NCBI GenBank assembly: GCA_021298815.1
Contig: JAJTHE010000037.1
Coordinates: 141,916-205,915 of the forward strand
Origin: Betaproteobacteria bacterium
Lineage (GTDB): Bacteria > Pseudomonadota > Gammaproteobacteria > Burkholderiales > CAIKXV01
Reading direction: 5' to 3'
Length of the DNA stretch: 64,000 bases
Shown one piece after another: positions 52,672 to 60,049 of this stretch. Numbering within the stretch: the first letter of the stretch is position 1; each line of letters starts with the position of its first letter. The notes below the pieces were generated by a model. The model searched no databases and was not told the DNA's origin. It saw only the letters and a list, made by a program, of their open reading frames with translations. A program made the translations under genes and the position numbers.

Positions 52672-52992
52672 TCACTGCTCCTTCGCTTGCGACCACCGCG
52701 CTCGCGCCAGCTCGAGGTCGCGCTTGCTTGTCGCTCGCGTCTTCTTCTGGAATGCATGAAGCACGACCACCTCGTCTCGCAATCGCGCTGTATAGATCAC
52801 CCGAAAGACGCCGGCTTCGTCACGGACCCGGATCTCTTCCACGCCCTCGCCGATCGACGGCATCGGCTTGAAGTCGTCCGGCTGCTCCCCGCGTTGAACC
52901 TTGTCGAGCTGATATCCCGCGTCTTGGCGTGCGTCATCGGGGAACGCGCGCAGCCGCTTGAGCGAGTCTCCGATAAAGCGGATGCCCTTCAT
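52672..52992 (-). CDS. Gp49/HigB-type toxin (RelE-like mRNA interferase)
   Basis: A 106-residue protein starting at MKGIRFIGDSLKRLRAFPDD. It is full length, with QLDKVQRGEQPDDFKPMPSI, GVEEIRVRDEAGVFRVIYTA (the central RelE-like strands) and VVVLHAFQKKTRATSKRDLE at the C-terminus. It is a useful internal control for the deleted relative at 11934, which lacks exactly these central strands. The start was chosen because an inverted repeat at 53000 lies directly upstream. Confidence 0.88.
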   Translation of the reverse strand: MKGIRFIGDSLKRLRAFPDDARQDAGYQLDKVQRGEQPDDFKPMPSIGEGVEEIRVRDEAGVFRVIYTARLRDEVVVLHAFQKKTRATSKRDLELARARWSQAKEQ

Positions 52993-52999
52993 CTGAATG

Positions 53000-53015
53000 A
53001 TATCCGTTTGGATAT
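53000..53015. promoter_or_regulatory. Inverted repeat upstream of HigBA-like pair
   Basis: ATATCC-GTTT-GGATAT lies 8 bases upstream of the toxin ATG at 52992, probably the operator of this TA unit. The further 145 bases to 53160 hold nothing recognisable. Confidence 0.6.
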
Positions 53016-53160
53016 ACGCCTTCAATCCCCGGCACGACGCCGGAACGTCAGGGCGGGTGCTGGGGAACAAACCTTCCCGCGCGGCGTGCCTGCACATCCT
53101 GCTGGCCGGCGCGGCGGACGTCCCGGCCGGTAAACATGTAATGCCGCTCGAAACGCCCCG

Positions 53161-53838
53161 TCAGACCCCGCCACCCCCACCCGCATCCCCAGCCGCGCCC
53201 TGCTCCCGCTGCACCTGCCTGTCCCGCACCTCCCACCGCATATCCGCCTTCGACCCGGCGCGGCGCATCTTCACGTTGCTCGCCAGCGACTGGTAGAGCG
53301 CCCGGGTCGCCACCTCGCCGTCGGCGCACGACAGCGCGAAGCCCGCGTCGATGCCCACCTGCGCCCCGGCCGCGATCGCGTCCTGCTTCGCGCCCAGGTA
53401 GACGAACTCCCAGCCGTACACGTCGGACTGGTGGCGGATGCGCTGGAACACCTGCTCGCGGGTGTACTCGCAGCTGGCGTTCTCCAGTCCGTCGGTGATG
53501 ATGACGAAGATCACCTTGCCCGGGCGCTCGGCGGCCGGCATCGCGGCCAGGCGCGCGCCGAGCTCGTCGATCGTGCGGCCGATCGCATCGAGCAGCGCCG
53601 TGGTGCCGCGCGGGACGTAGGTGTCGGCGGTGAGCCGGGGCGCCTGCCGGATCGGCTCGCGCAGGTAGACCACGTCGTACTCGTTGTCGAACTGGGCGAG
53701 CGTGACGTTCACGTCGCCGGAATCGTCGACCTGCTCGGCGAGGAAGGCGTTGAAGCCGCCGATGGTGTCGGTGCGCGCGGCCTCCATCGAGCCGGAGCGG
53801 TCCAGCACGACGGCGATCTCGGTGAGTGTGTTTTCCAT
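53161..53838 (-). CDS. VWA-domain protein
   Basis: A 225-residue protein starting MENTLTEIAVVLDRSGSMEA. The MIDAS metal site is D-R-S-G-S at residues about 13-17, with the threonine in PRGTTALLDAIG and the aspartate in VIITDGLENASCEY. The Rossmann-like von Willebrand A fold is complete. The C-terminus is charged, then ends in Gly repeats. Such stand-alone VWA proteins are found in stress and tellurite-type clusters. No MoxR or TerD gene is adjacent, so the role is unclear. Confidence 0.85.
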   Translation of the reverse strand: MENTLTEIAVVLDRSGSMEAARTDTIGGFNAFLAEQVDDSGDVNVTLAQFDNEYDVVYLREPIRQAPRLTADTYVPRGTTALLDAIGRTIDELGARLAAMPAAERPGKVIFVIITDGLENASCEYTREQVFQRIRHQSDVYGWEFVYLGAKQDAIAAGAQVGIDAGFALSCADGEVATRALYQSLASNVKMRRAGSKADMRWEVRDRQVQREQGAAGDAGGGGGV

Positions 53839-53988
53839 GTGCGTTCCCCCGTGGTCGTCAGGGCGGCGGGATGCCGGCCCTCACTCACAGGACGCAGCGA
53901 GTCGGGGATCTGTGACAGCGGCGTGCAGGTATCGATCGACGCAGGATCGACGGCGCCGGAGACGATAGCCTCCGGTCGTGGATCGCCC

Positions 53989-54204
53989 TCAGCCAGCCCG
54001 ATCCAGCTTGTCCAGCAGCGCCAGTGCGCGCTCAGGATTTCCGCGTGCCGCGCGGGTCTCGAAGCGCACGCGAGCATCGTAGTTGGCGAGCGCGACCGTG
54101 GCCAACTCGTCCATCAGCTTGTTGACGCTGATCGAGTTCGATTTCGCGAGTGCCTTCAGGCGCTCGTGCTTGTCGTCCGGCAAACGAATCGTCAAGGTGG
54201 ACAT
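53989..54204 (-). CDS. CopG/Arc-like ribbon-helix-helix antitoxin
   Basis: A 71-residue protein starting MSTLTIRLPDDKHERLKALA (ATG at 54204, GGAGG 7 bases before), followed by KSNSISVNKLMDELATVALA. The start overlaps the end of the upstream PIN gene by 13 bases, so toxin and antitoxin are coupled. The antitoxin appears normal while the toxin is internally deleted. Confidence 0.82.
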   Translation of the reverse strand: MSTLTIRLPDDKHERLKALAKSNSISVNKLMDELATVALANYDARVRFETRAARGNPERALALLDKLDRAG

Positions 54205-54455
54205 GGAAAGGCCTCCAGGCATTGTTCGGGCGTCAGGATCCGCAGCATCGGGAACTTCAGCTCGCCACGCGCCACATCCCGAAGATTGCGCGTCACGATC
54301 GCATCGGCCTGCGCGGCCACCGCCAACTCGATGAGGTGGTTATCCGCTTCGTCGGGCAGGTCCCGCAGGCATGCCCGAAGCACCGCGCGTCCCGTGCCGC
54401 CGCCGCGCAGAAGCGCTGCGACGAGGACGTTGGTATCCAGCACTACCGTGACCAT
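54192..54455 (-). pseudogene. PIN-domain toxin with internal deletion
   Basis: The 87-residue product starts MVTVVLDTNVLVAALLRGGG and continues TGRAVLRACL, a normal PIN N-terminus. It then passes directly to RDLPDEADNHLIELAVAAQA and DAIVTRNLRDVARGELKFPM. In full-length relatives about 50-60 residues, with the conserved glutamate helix, separate A-C-L from the D-E-A-D-N-H motif. The reading frame is retained. Loss of the central helices should abolish activity. An AGCGCCGGCGCT palindrome sits at 54466. Confidence 0.78.
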
Positions 54456-54501
54456 GCGGAATGATAGCGCCGGCGCTGTCACGCGCATGCATCGCCGCAA
54501 G

Positions 54502-54519
54502 GCGCAATATTGGTTGCGC
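54502..54519. promoter_or_regulatory. TTGCGC repeats upstream of Fic gene
   Basis: GCGCAA and TTGCGC form an inverted repeat with a 6-base spacer. A further TTGCGC (54533) and GCGCAA (54572) follow before the start at 54584. This AT-rich region is the probable promoter/operator of the Fic gene, which itself has an N-terminal winged-helix-like part. Confidence 0.5.
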
Positions 54520-54583
54520 GAAGGCTTGTTAGTTGCGCATGAAGCCTTTATTCTTGCGTCCATGACCCCATGCGCAACCAGCC

Positions 54584-55972
54584 GTGGCTAATCAGATCGC
54601 CGAAACCGCGCTTGCGGCCATCGAGGATGCGGTGCGCCGACACCCCGGGGGCGCCTCGGCCCGGGAGGTGCTGCACCATCTGGAACTGCCGGTCCCGCTG
54701 CGCACGCTCCAGTATCGCCTCAGGTACCTCGTCACGCGCCAGCGCCTCGTCAAGGACGGCGAGGGACGCTGGGCAAGGTACCGGCTTGCGGAAGCCCGCA
54801 CGGAGGCCGCGGCCGCGCCGACGCCCGAGACGGACCAGCCGATCATTCGGCTGTCGCCCGCCGCGACGCGTGTCCGCGACGATGTCCGACGACGGCCGGA
54901 GACACGCAGACCCGTCGGCTACGACCGTGGATTCCTCGAAGGCTACCGGCCGAACATCACCTTCTACCTGACGCCTGCAGAACGTGCGCATCTTGCAGAC
55001 GTCGGGACACCCAAGGTCGCCGAGCAGCCCGCAGGCACCTACGCAAGGCAGATCCTGGACCGGCTGCTCATCGATCTCGCCTGGAACTCGAGCCGCCTCG
55101 AAGGCAACACGTATTCCCTGCTCGACACCCGGCGCCTGATCGAACTCGGGGGAGAAGCCGAGGGTGGCGCGCCCATCGAAGCGCAGATGATCCTTAACCA
55201 CAAGGATGCGATCGAGTTCCTGGTCAGCGCAGCCGACGACATCGGATTCAACCGGTACACCGTGCTGAACCTGCATGCGCTGCTCGCCAACAACCTTCTC
55301 GCCGATCCGGCAGCCGCAGGCAGGCTTCGCTACATTCCGGTGGCGATCGAGCGCTCGTCGTTCCATCCGCTCGAAGTCCCGCAGCTCATCGAGGAGTGCT
55401 TCGAACAACTGCTCGCCACAGCAGATGCCATCACCGATCCGTTCGAGCAGGCGCTGTTCATCATGGTCCAGCTGCCGTACCTCCAGCCGTTCGACGACGT
55501 CAACAAACGGGTGTCCCGCCTGGCCGCGAACATCCCGCTGATCAGGCGCAACCTCTGCCCGCTGTCCTTCGTCGACGTTCCGCGGGACACGTATACCGAA
55601 GCGATGCTGGGCGTCTACGAGCTGAATGCGGTCGAGCTCGTCAAGGAGGTGTTCATCTGGGCGTGCGAGCGCTCGGCCGCGCGTTACAGTGCCGTGCGGC
55701 AATCTCTGGGTGACCCCGACCCGTTCCGCCTTCGCTACCGGTCGGAGCTGCGTGAACTCGTCGGCGAGCTCATTCGCGCTCGAACGAACCGGAAGGAAAC
55801 GGCCGCACGCATCGCGGCGTGGTCGACGGAGAAGATCGACGCGGCAGACCGCTCGCGCTTCGTGCAGATCGTCGAATCCGAAATCGCGAGCCTGCACGAA
55901 GGAAACTTCGCCCGCTACCGGGTCCGTCCCTCGGAGTTCGCCGAATGGCGGCGCGCATGGGAGTCGACATGA
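54584..55972 (+). CDS. Fic-family protein with altered active-site motif
   Basis: A 462-residue protein with GTG start. Residues 1-70 look like a winged helix (ASAREVLHHLELPVPLRTLQ). Residues about 165-185 contain the auto-inhibitory motif NSSRLEGNTYSLLDTRRLIE (S-x-x-x-E-G-N). The Fic core reads QLPYLQPFDDVNKRVSRLAA, so the catalytic H-P-F-x-x-G-N-G-R is Q-P-F-D-D-V-N-K-R: His is Gln and both Gly positions differ. Standard AMP transfer is unlikely. It could be a regulator or have a different activity. Confidence 0.82.
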   Translation: MANQIAETALAAIEDAVRRHPGGASAREVLHHLELPVPLRTLQYRLRYLVTRQRLVKDGEGRWARYRLAEARTEAAAAPTPETDQPIIRLSPAATRVRDDVRRRPETRRPVGYDRGFLEGYRPNITFYLTPAERAHLADVGTPKVAEQPAGTYARQILDRLLIDLAWNSSRLEGNTYSLLDTRRLIELGGEAEGGAPIEAQMILNHKDAIEFLVSAADDIGFNRYTVLNLHALLANNLLADPAAAGRLRYIPVAIERSSFHPLEVPQLIEECFEQLLATADAITDPFEQALFIMVQLPYLQPFDDVNKRVSRLAANIPLIRRNLCPLSFVDVPRDTYTEAMLGVYELNAVELVKEVFIWACERSAARYSAVRQSLGDPDPFRLRYRSELRELVGELIRARTNRKETAARIAAWSTEKIDAADRSRFVQIVESEIASLHEGNFARYRVRPSEFAEWRRAWEST

Positions 55973-56058
55973 TTCCTCGGCAGCGTTCACTCACCCGTCG
56001 ACCACGGGGCGCCTGACGCATCAGCTTGGCGCGCGTGCGCAGGACCGGCTATTGATGC

Positions 56059-56075
56059 ATTACGCGCCGCGTAAT
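56059..56075. promoter_or_regulatory. Perfect inverted repeat upstream of higA-like gene
   Basis: ATTACGCG-C-CGCGTAAT ends 29 bases before the ATG at 56105, in the position of a HigA operator. There is no toxin gene between the operator and higA. Confidence 0.75.
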
Positions 56076-56104
56076 ACCATCCCCGGTGATCACTGAGGGA
56101 TCCC

Positions 56105-56398
56105 ATGCCCCGCCCCACCAACCGCCTTCGACCCGTCCATCCCGGTGAAGTCCTGCGCGAGGACTATCTCGTTCCGCAAGGACTGAGCGTGAACGCTTTG
56201 GCGACCGCGCTCGGCGTGCCCGCGACGCGCATGCACGAGATCGTGAAGGAGCGGCGAGCCATCACTGCGGACACGGCCGCTCGGCTGGCCAGGCGTTTCG
56301 GCGGCGATGCGACCTCATGGTTGATGCTGCAGGCGGACTACGACCTCAAGACACTCCCCAACCTGCGCGAAATCGAGAAGGTGGTGCAGCGGGCCTGA
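56105..56398 (+). CDS. higA: HigA-family antitoxin, apparently orphan
   Basis: A 97-residue protein with the typical HigA beginning RLRPVHPGEVLREDYLVPQG, then LSVNALATALGVPATRMHEI, VKERRAITADTAARLARRFG and TSWLMLQADYDLKT. In normal loci higB precedes higA. Here only 132 bases lie between the Fic gene and the start, and they contain the operator but no HigB text. It may still repress its own promoter or other loci with the same site. Confidence 0.88.
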   Translation: MPRPTNRLRPVHPGEVLREDYLVPQGLSVNALATALGVPATRMHEIVKERRAITADTAARLARRFGGDATSWLMLQADYDLKTLPNLREIEKVVQRA

Positions 56399-56498
56399 TC
56401 GGTTTCCGGGCGCAACGTTCAGGCCGAAGTTCATGCCGTCGACCCGCTGGGGCGCCGCATTCGTGAGTGGGGTTGCTACCGCCGACTCCCAACGCTAT

Positions 56499-56522
56499 AT
56501 TCGCTATTCGCGAATAGCGAAT
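56499..56522. promoter_or_regulatory. 24-bp perfect palindrome upstream of wHTH/nucleotidyltransferase pair
   Basis: The halves read ATTCGCTATTCG from each outer end, fused without spacer. It lies 17 bases upstream of the start at 56540 and overlaps a possible -10 (TATATT). It is the longest perfect palindrome noted in the window and a strong operator candidate, presumably bound by the winged-helix product. Confidence 0.8.
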
Positions 56523-56539
56523 GAGCGCTGCAGACAATC

Positions 56540-57085
56540 ATGGCCGGAGCCCCCTCGAATCCGCAAGTCGTGCTACGCCCGCAGGACCTGGTCGTCCTGC
56601 TGCGGCTCGCGCTCGAGCCCGGGCCTGCCCCCAGTTACGCGGCGCTTGGCGCCGAACTTGGCATGACGGCTTCCGAGGTGCATGCTGCGGTCGAGCGAGC
56701 GGTCTCTGCGCAACTGGCGATCAAGGGCGAAGACGGCAAGGCTACGGTGGTGCGCGCCGCGCTCAAGCCGTTCCTTCAGCACGGCGCCCGCTACTGCTTC
56801 CCGGCCACGCTCGGTGGAATGACCCGTGGCATGCCGACCGGATATGCCGCAGAACCGCTGAAGGCGAAGATCCGACCGGGGAACGATCCGCCGCCGGTAT
56901 GGCCGAGCAAGCACGGCACGGTGCGCGGGTTCGCGTTCCATCCGCTCTATCCGAGCGTTCCGGACGCCGTCGCGCGCAATCCTTCGCTGGGCGAATTGCT
57001 GGCGTTGTTCGACGCGGTGCGCGGGGGCAGTGCGCGCGAACGAGCGCTCGCCATGTCCATGCTGGATGACCGGTTGTCGGGATGA
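56540..57085 (+). CDS. Winged-helix protein, putative antitoxin of nucleotidyltransferase pair
   Basis: A 181-residue protein. Residues about 8-75 form a winged helix (VVLRPQDLVVLLRLALEPGP, then SYAALGAELGMTASEVHAAV). The rest (GARYCFPATLGGMTRGMPTG, then a Pro-rich VWPSKHGTVRGFAFHPLYPS) is of no family I can name. The stop overlaps the nucleotidyltransferase start (ATGA at 57082). The arrangement resembles AbiEi/AbiEii and MenA/MenT-type TA pairs, but the first gene is not AbiEi. It probably autorepresses from the palindrome. Confidence 0.65.
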   Translation: MAGAPSNPQVVLRPQDLVVLLRLALEPGPAPSYAALGAELGMTASEVHAAVERAVSAQLAIKGEDGKATVVRAALKPFLQHGARYCFPATLGGMTRGMPTGYAAEPLKAKIRPGNDPPPVWPSKHGTVRGFAFHPLYPSVPDAVARNPSLGELLALFDAVRGGSARERALAMSMLDDRLSG

Positions 57086-57792
57086 ACCCCAACGACCCGA
57101 ACGTCGCGCTGCTCGAGGTCGTCGCCAATCATCTGGGCGCGGAGTTGCTCGGCGATCTGGTGTTCGTGGGCGGCGCAGTGGCCGGGCTTCTGATCACCGA
57201 TCCGGCGATGCCGGCGATCCGGCCTACCCAGGACGTGGACCTGATCTGCAGCGTGCTCAGGGTGGCCGACTACTACCGCATCGGCACGCGCCTGAAGAAG
57301 CGCGGCTTCCGGGAGGATCAGCGTCCGGGGGCGCCGACCTGTCGCTGGTGCATCGGCGAGCTCGCCGTAGATGTGATGCCGACGCGCAGCGACATCCTCG
57401 GCTTCTCCAATCGGTGGTATCCGCTGGCGATCACAACCGCACAGGCCATGGTCCTGCCGAGCAAGCGGACCATCCGCGTAGTCGCCGCGCCGCTGTTCAT
57501 TGCAACCAAACTCGAAGCGTTTCACGGTCGTGGGGATGGGGACTATCTCTTCAGCCACGACCTTGAAGACCTCGTGTCGATCGTTGACGGGCGGGAGCGG
57601 CTGCTGGAGGAATGCCGCGCAAGTCCACCCGACCTGCAGGACTATCTGGCGCACGAGATTTCGACGTTGCTTGCAACGCCCGCGTTCGTCGATGCACTGT
57701 CCGGGCACCTTCCGGCAGATGCGGCGAGCCAACAGCGGCTGCCGCAGTTGCGGCAGAAGCTTCAGCAGATCGCGAGTCTTCGGCCGACATGA
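57082..57792 (+). CDS. Nucleotidyltransferase-fold protein, putative toxin
   Basis: A 236-residue nucleotidyltransferase of the AbiEii/MNT-like superfamily. The G-G motif is in GDLVFVGGAVAGLLITDP and the metal-binding D-x-D is in RPTQDVDLICSV (around residue 50). A third acidic residue is in ELAVDVMPTRSDIL. Later FIATKLEAFHGRGDGDYLFS and HDLEDLVSIVDGRERL match the K-x-x-A-x-x-x-R-x-x-x-x-D region of the group. Such proteins modify tRNA or proteins with nucleotides. Coupled to the winged-helix gene, it is probably the toxin or effector. Confidence 0.75.
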   Translation: MNPNDPNVALLEVVANHLGAELLGDLVFVGGAVAGLLITDPAMPAIRPTQDVDLICSVLRVADYYRIGTRLKKRGFREDQRPGAPTCRWCIGELAVDVMPTRSDILGFSNRWYPLAITTAQAMVLPSKRTIRVVAAPLFIATKLEAFHGRGDGDYLFSHDLEDLVSIVDGRERLLEECRASPPDLQDYLAHEISTLLATPAFVDALSGHLPADAASQQRLPQLRQKLQQIASLRPT

Positions 57793-57838
57793 TGAGCCGT
57801 TGACGGGCGCAGCGTAGACAAAAGATCAGCCGGCCCGA

Positions 57839-58075
57839 TCAAGCTACACGGATGCCGGAAACCGACCTCGCCGAGAGCAGGTCCTGATCACCCAGTGACC
57901 TGACGTCCGAGCCGGATAGGGTCAACAAGGCCTGCGTGCGCCCGGACGCGACGACGAACTCGACCTCATACGCGTCAGCCTCATGGGCCTCGACGACCGC
58001 GCCGATATCGCCGCAGCGAAGGCCGGCAGCGGGGATGTCCCTGGTGAGGGCGACTGGCTCCAGAATCTCATGCAT
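57839..58075 (-). CDS. DUF4926 domain protein
   Basis: A 78-residue protein starting MHEILEPVALTRDIPAAGLR, with CGDIGAVVEAHEADAYEVEF and the usual DUF4926 strand order. These small SH3-like proteins occur beside TA-like and DUF6883 genes; the function is unknown. It is 3 bases from the HicB-like gene on the same strand and probably co-transcribed. Confidence 0.8.
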   Translation of the reverse strand: MHEILEPVALTRDIPAAGLRCGDIGAVVEAHEADAYEVEFVVASGRTQALLTLSGSDVRSLGDQDLLSARSVSGIRVA

Positions 58076-58078
58076 CGT

Positions 58079-58300
58079 CTACTCCGGTGATGCCACTACG
58101 TCGACGTACTCGACGCGGCTGGACGGTGCCGGCACGCCGAGGCCCTCTTCGCGCAAGCCGCAAAGATGAAACTCGATGGCCTCGCGAATTTCCCGCTCGA
58201 CATCCTCGACGGTGCTACCCGTAGCTACGCAGCCGGGAAGATCCGGAACGTATGCGGAATAGTTGCCTTGAGCTTGCTCGATCACGACGGCGTAACGCAT
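58079..58300 (-). CDS. HicB-family antitoxin-like protein, no hicA seen
   Basis: A 73-residue protein starting MRYAVVIEQAQGNYSAYVPD, LPGCVATGSTVEDVEREIRE and AIEFHLCGLREEGLGVP, the RNase-H-like HicB fold. hicA normally lies directly upstream. The bases 58301-58520 contain no HicA text (no G-S-H-x-x-Y or V-P-x-H), only short unassigned frames. It is either an orphan antitoxin or a stand-alone HicB-like protein, which are common. Confidence 0.85.
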   Translation of the reverse strand: MRYAVVIEQAQGNYSAYVPDLPGCVATGSTVEDVEREIREAIEFHLCGLREEGLGVPAPSSRVEYVDVVASPE

Positions 58301-58521
58301 TCAGCACCTCGGGACGTCGACCTGCTTGGGTTCAGGGATGCAGCCCTGCACGCGGTCCAGCCAGCCTGGCGCGGACCCGGGCGAGCGCCTCGTCGCCCGA
58401 CACCATGGCCACTCTCCCCGAACGGACCTCGTAACGAAGCGCCAGCGTATCACCGGATTCGCAGCCGCCGGCGCCTCAAAGAACCGTACGCTGCAGCGGT
58501 TACTCACTTGTCATCACGTCG

Positions 58522-58567
58522 GTTGCAATACAAAGGCAGTTCTTGACTATTGCCTATTATTTGCAAC
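58522..58567. promoter_or_regulatory. Inverted repeats upstream of abiEi
   Basis: GTTGCAA (58522-58528) and TTGCAAC (58561-58567) are inverted with a 32-base AT-rich spacer that includes TTGACT and TATTAT. AbiEi is known to repress its operon by binding inverted repeats, so this is the likely promoter/operator. It suggests that translation starts downstream, at GTG 58579 or ATG 58603. Confidence 0.6.
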
Positions 58568-58578
58568 AGACTGCCGAC

Positions 58579-59193
58579 GTGAAACCTCCCGTTACCAACG
58601 AAATGGCCGTCCTCCAGCTCGCTCGAGAGCGCCAACTGCTGCGCGCGCGCGATCTCGCGCAAGCGGGACTGCCCACAGTCGCGCTGACCCGGCTCGTTTC
58701 CGCCGGCGAACTGGAGCGCGTCGGACGGGGCCTGTACAGCCTCCCGGGCCAGGCGATCACCGAGCACCACTCGCTTGCCGAGGTGGCGATCCGCGTGCCC
58801 CGCGGGGTGGTCTGCCTGCTCTCTGCACTGCGCGTGCACGGCATCGGCACACAGGCACCGCACGAGGTATGGCTGGCCATCCCCCACCGTGCGCCCGTGC
58901 CTCGGTTCGCCCAGCCGGCGATTCGCGTGGTCCGCATGTCCGGAGCGTCCCTCGTAGAGGGCATCGATCGACACCGGATCGACGGTGTCGAGGTGCCGGT
59001 GTTCAACGCAGCCAAGACCATCGCCGACTGCTTCAAGTTCCGCAACAAGGTGGGCCTGGACGTGGCGCTCGAAGCGCTGCGCGATGGGTGGAGCCAACGC
59101 AAGGTCACGATGGATGACCTGTGGCGCTACGCCGCCATCGGTCGCGTGGCCAATGTGATGCGGCCGTATCTCGAATCGGTTGCAGCGCCATGA
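58579..59193 (+). CDS. abiEi: AbiEi-type antitoxin/repressor
   Basis: About 204 residues from the GTG at 58579; a TTG at 58543 or ATG at 58603 are alternatives. The N-terminal winged helix reads RERQLLRARDLAQAGLPTVA, then LTRLVSAGELERVGRGLYSL, the AbiEi_4 pattern. The C-terminal part has VCLLSALRVHGIGTQAPHEV, TIADCFKFRNKVGLDVALEA. In the abortive-infection AbiE system AbiEi represses the operon and neutralises AbiEii. The stop overlaps the next start (ATGA at 59190). Confidence 0.87.
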   Translation: MKPPVTNEMAVLQLARERQLLRARDLAQAGLPTVALTRLVSAGELERVGRGLYSLPGQAITEHHSLAEVAIRVPRGVVCLLSALRVHGIGTQAPHEVWLAIPHRAPVPRFAQPAIRVVRMSGASLVEGIDRHRIDGVEVPVFNAAKTIADCFKFRNKVGLDVALEALRDGWSQRKVTMDDLWRYAAIGRVANVMRPYLESVAAP

Positions 59194-60035
59194 GCGCGAA
59201 TCGTGCGGCTTCGATCCGCGCCCGGCTCAAGAATCGTTCCGATGCTGCAGGGCGGGATTTCAACCTCACGCTCACCCACTACGGACTGGAGCGGCTGCTC
59301 TATCGCTTGTCGGTATCAAGGCATGCGCCGAACTTCCTGCTCAAGGGGGCGCTTCTATTCGTGCTTTGGTACGACGTGCCCCAGCGACCGACCCGCGATG
59401 CGGATCTTCTCGGATTCGGTCCGGACGACACGGATTCGGTGGCAGCCGCGTTCCGCGAGATATCCGCGATCGAATGCGACGACGGCATCGCATTCGACTC
59501 TGGTTCGGTCCAACCCACGGGAATCCGCAAGGAGGCTGGCTACGGCGGCGTGCGCATCGACCTGCGCGCCACGCTGGACGGCGCCCGCATCGCGCTCCAG
59601 GTGGATATCGGATTCGGGGACGTGATCACGCCGGCGCCGGAGACAGTAGCGTATCCGGTCCTGCTGGACGACCTGCCTGCGCCCATGCTCCAGGCCTATC
59701 CCAAGTACACGGTGGTCGCCGAGAAGCTGCAGGCGATTTACGTCCTGGGCATGGCCAACACTCGCATGAAGGACTACTTCGACCTGTGGGTGCTGCTGCG
59801 CGAGGGGGATCTCGACGACGCCGAACTGATGCGCGCGATAGAAGCCACCTTCGCCCGTCGGCGCACCCCGCTCCCGAAGGAAGTGCCCGCGGGATTGAGC
59901 GATGCGTTCACCACGGACGCAGGCAAGCTCGCGCAATGGCGGGCCTTCCTGAACAAGAACCGGCTCGATCCGATACCGCTGGATGCCATGGTCCAGTCGC
60001 TGCGCGCCGCGTTCCAGAGGCTCGGAGTGTTCTAG
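59190..60035 (+). CDS. abiEii: AbiEii-type nucleotidyltransferase toxin
   Basis: A 281-residue protein starting MSANRAASIRARLKNRS. The AbiEii motifs are FLLKGALLFVLWYDVPQRPT, RDADLLGFG (D-x-D metal site), the third acidic residue in ALQVDIGFGDVI, and YPKYTVVAEKLQAIYVLGMA followed by RMKDYFDLWVLL. All conserved parts are present, so the pair appears functional. AbiE acts as a type IV TA system and gives phage protection in some hosts. Confidence 0.9.
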   Translation: MSANRAASIRARLKNRSDAAGRDFNLTLTHYGLERLLYRLSVSRHAPNFLLKGALLFVLWYDVPQRPTRDADLLGFGPDDTDSVAAAFREISAIECDDGIAFDSGSVQPTGIRKEAGYGGVRIDLRATLDGARIALQVDIGFGDVITPAPETVAYPVLLDDLPAPMLQAYPKYTVVAEKLQAIYVLGMANTRMKDYFDLWVLLREGDLDDAELMRAIEATFARRRTPLPKEVPAGLSDAFTTDAGKLAQWRAFLNKNRLDPIPLDAMVQSLRAAFQRLGVF

Positions 60036-60049
60036 CGGAACCCCCGGCC

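Noticed and set aside
54466..54477. AGCGCCGGCGCT palindrome as operator of the CopG/PIN locus
   Set aside because: A 12-base GC palindrome is expected by chance in such GC-rich DNA; mentioned only as a note.
58301..58507. Minus-strand frame before hicB as a hicA gene
   Set aside because: It lacks all HicA features (Gly-Ser-His region, dsRNA-binding fold pattern).
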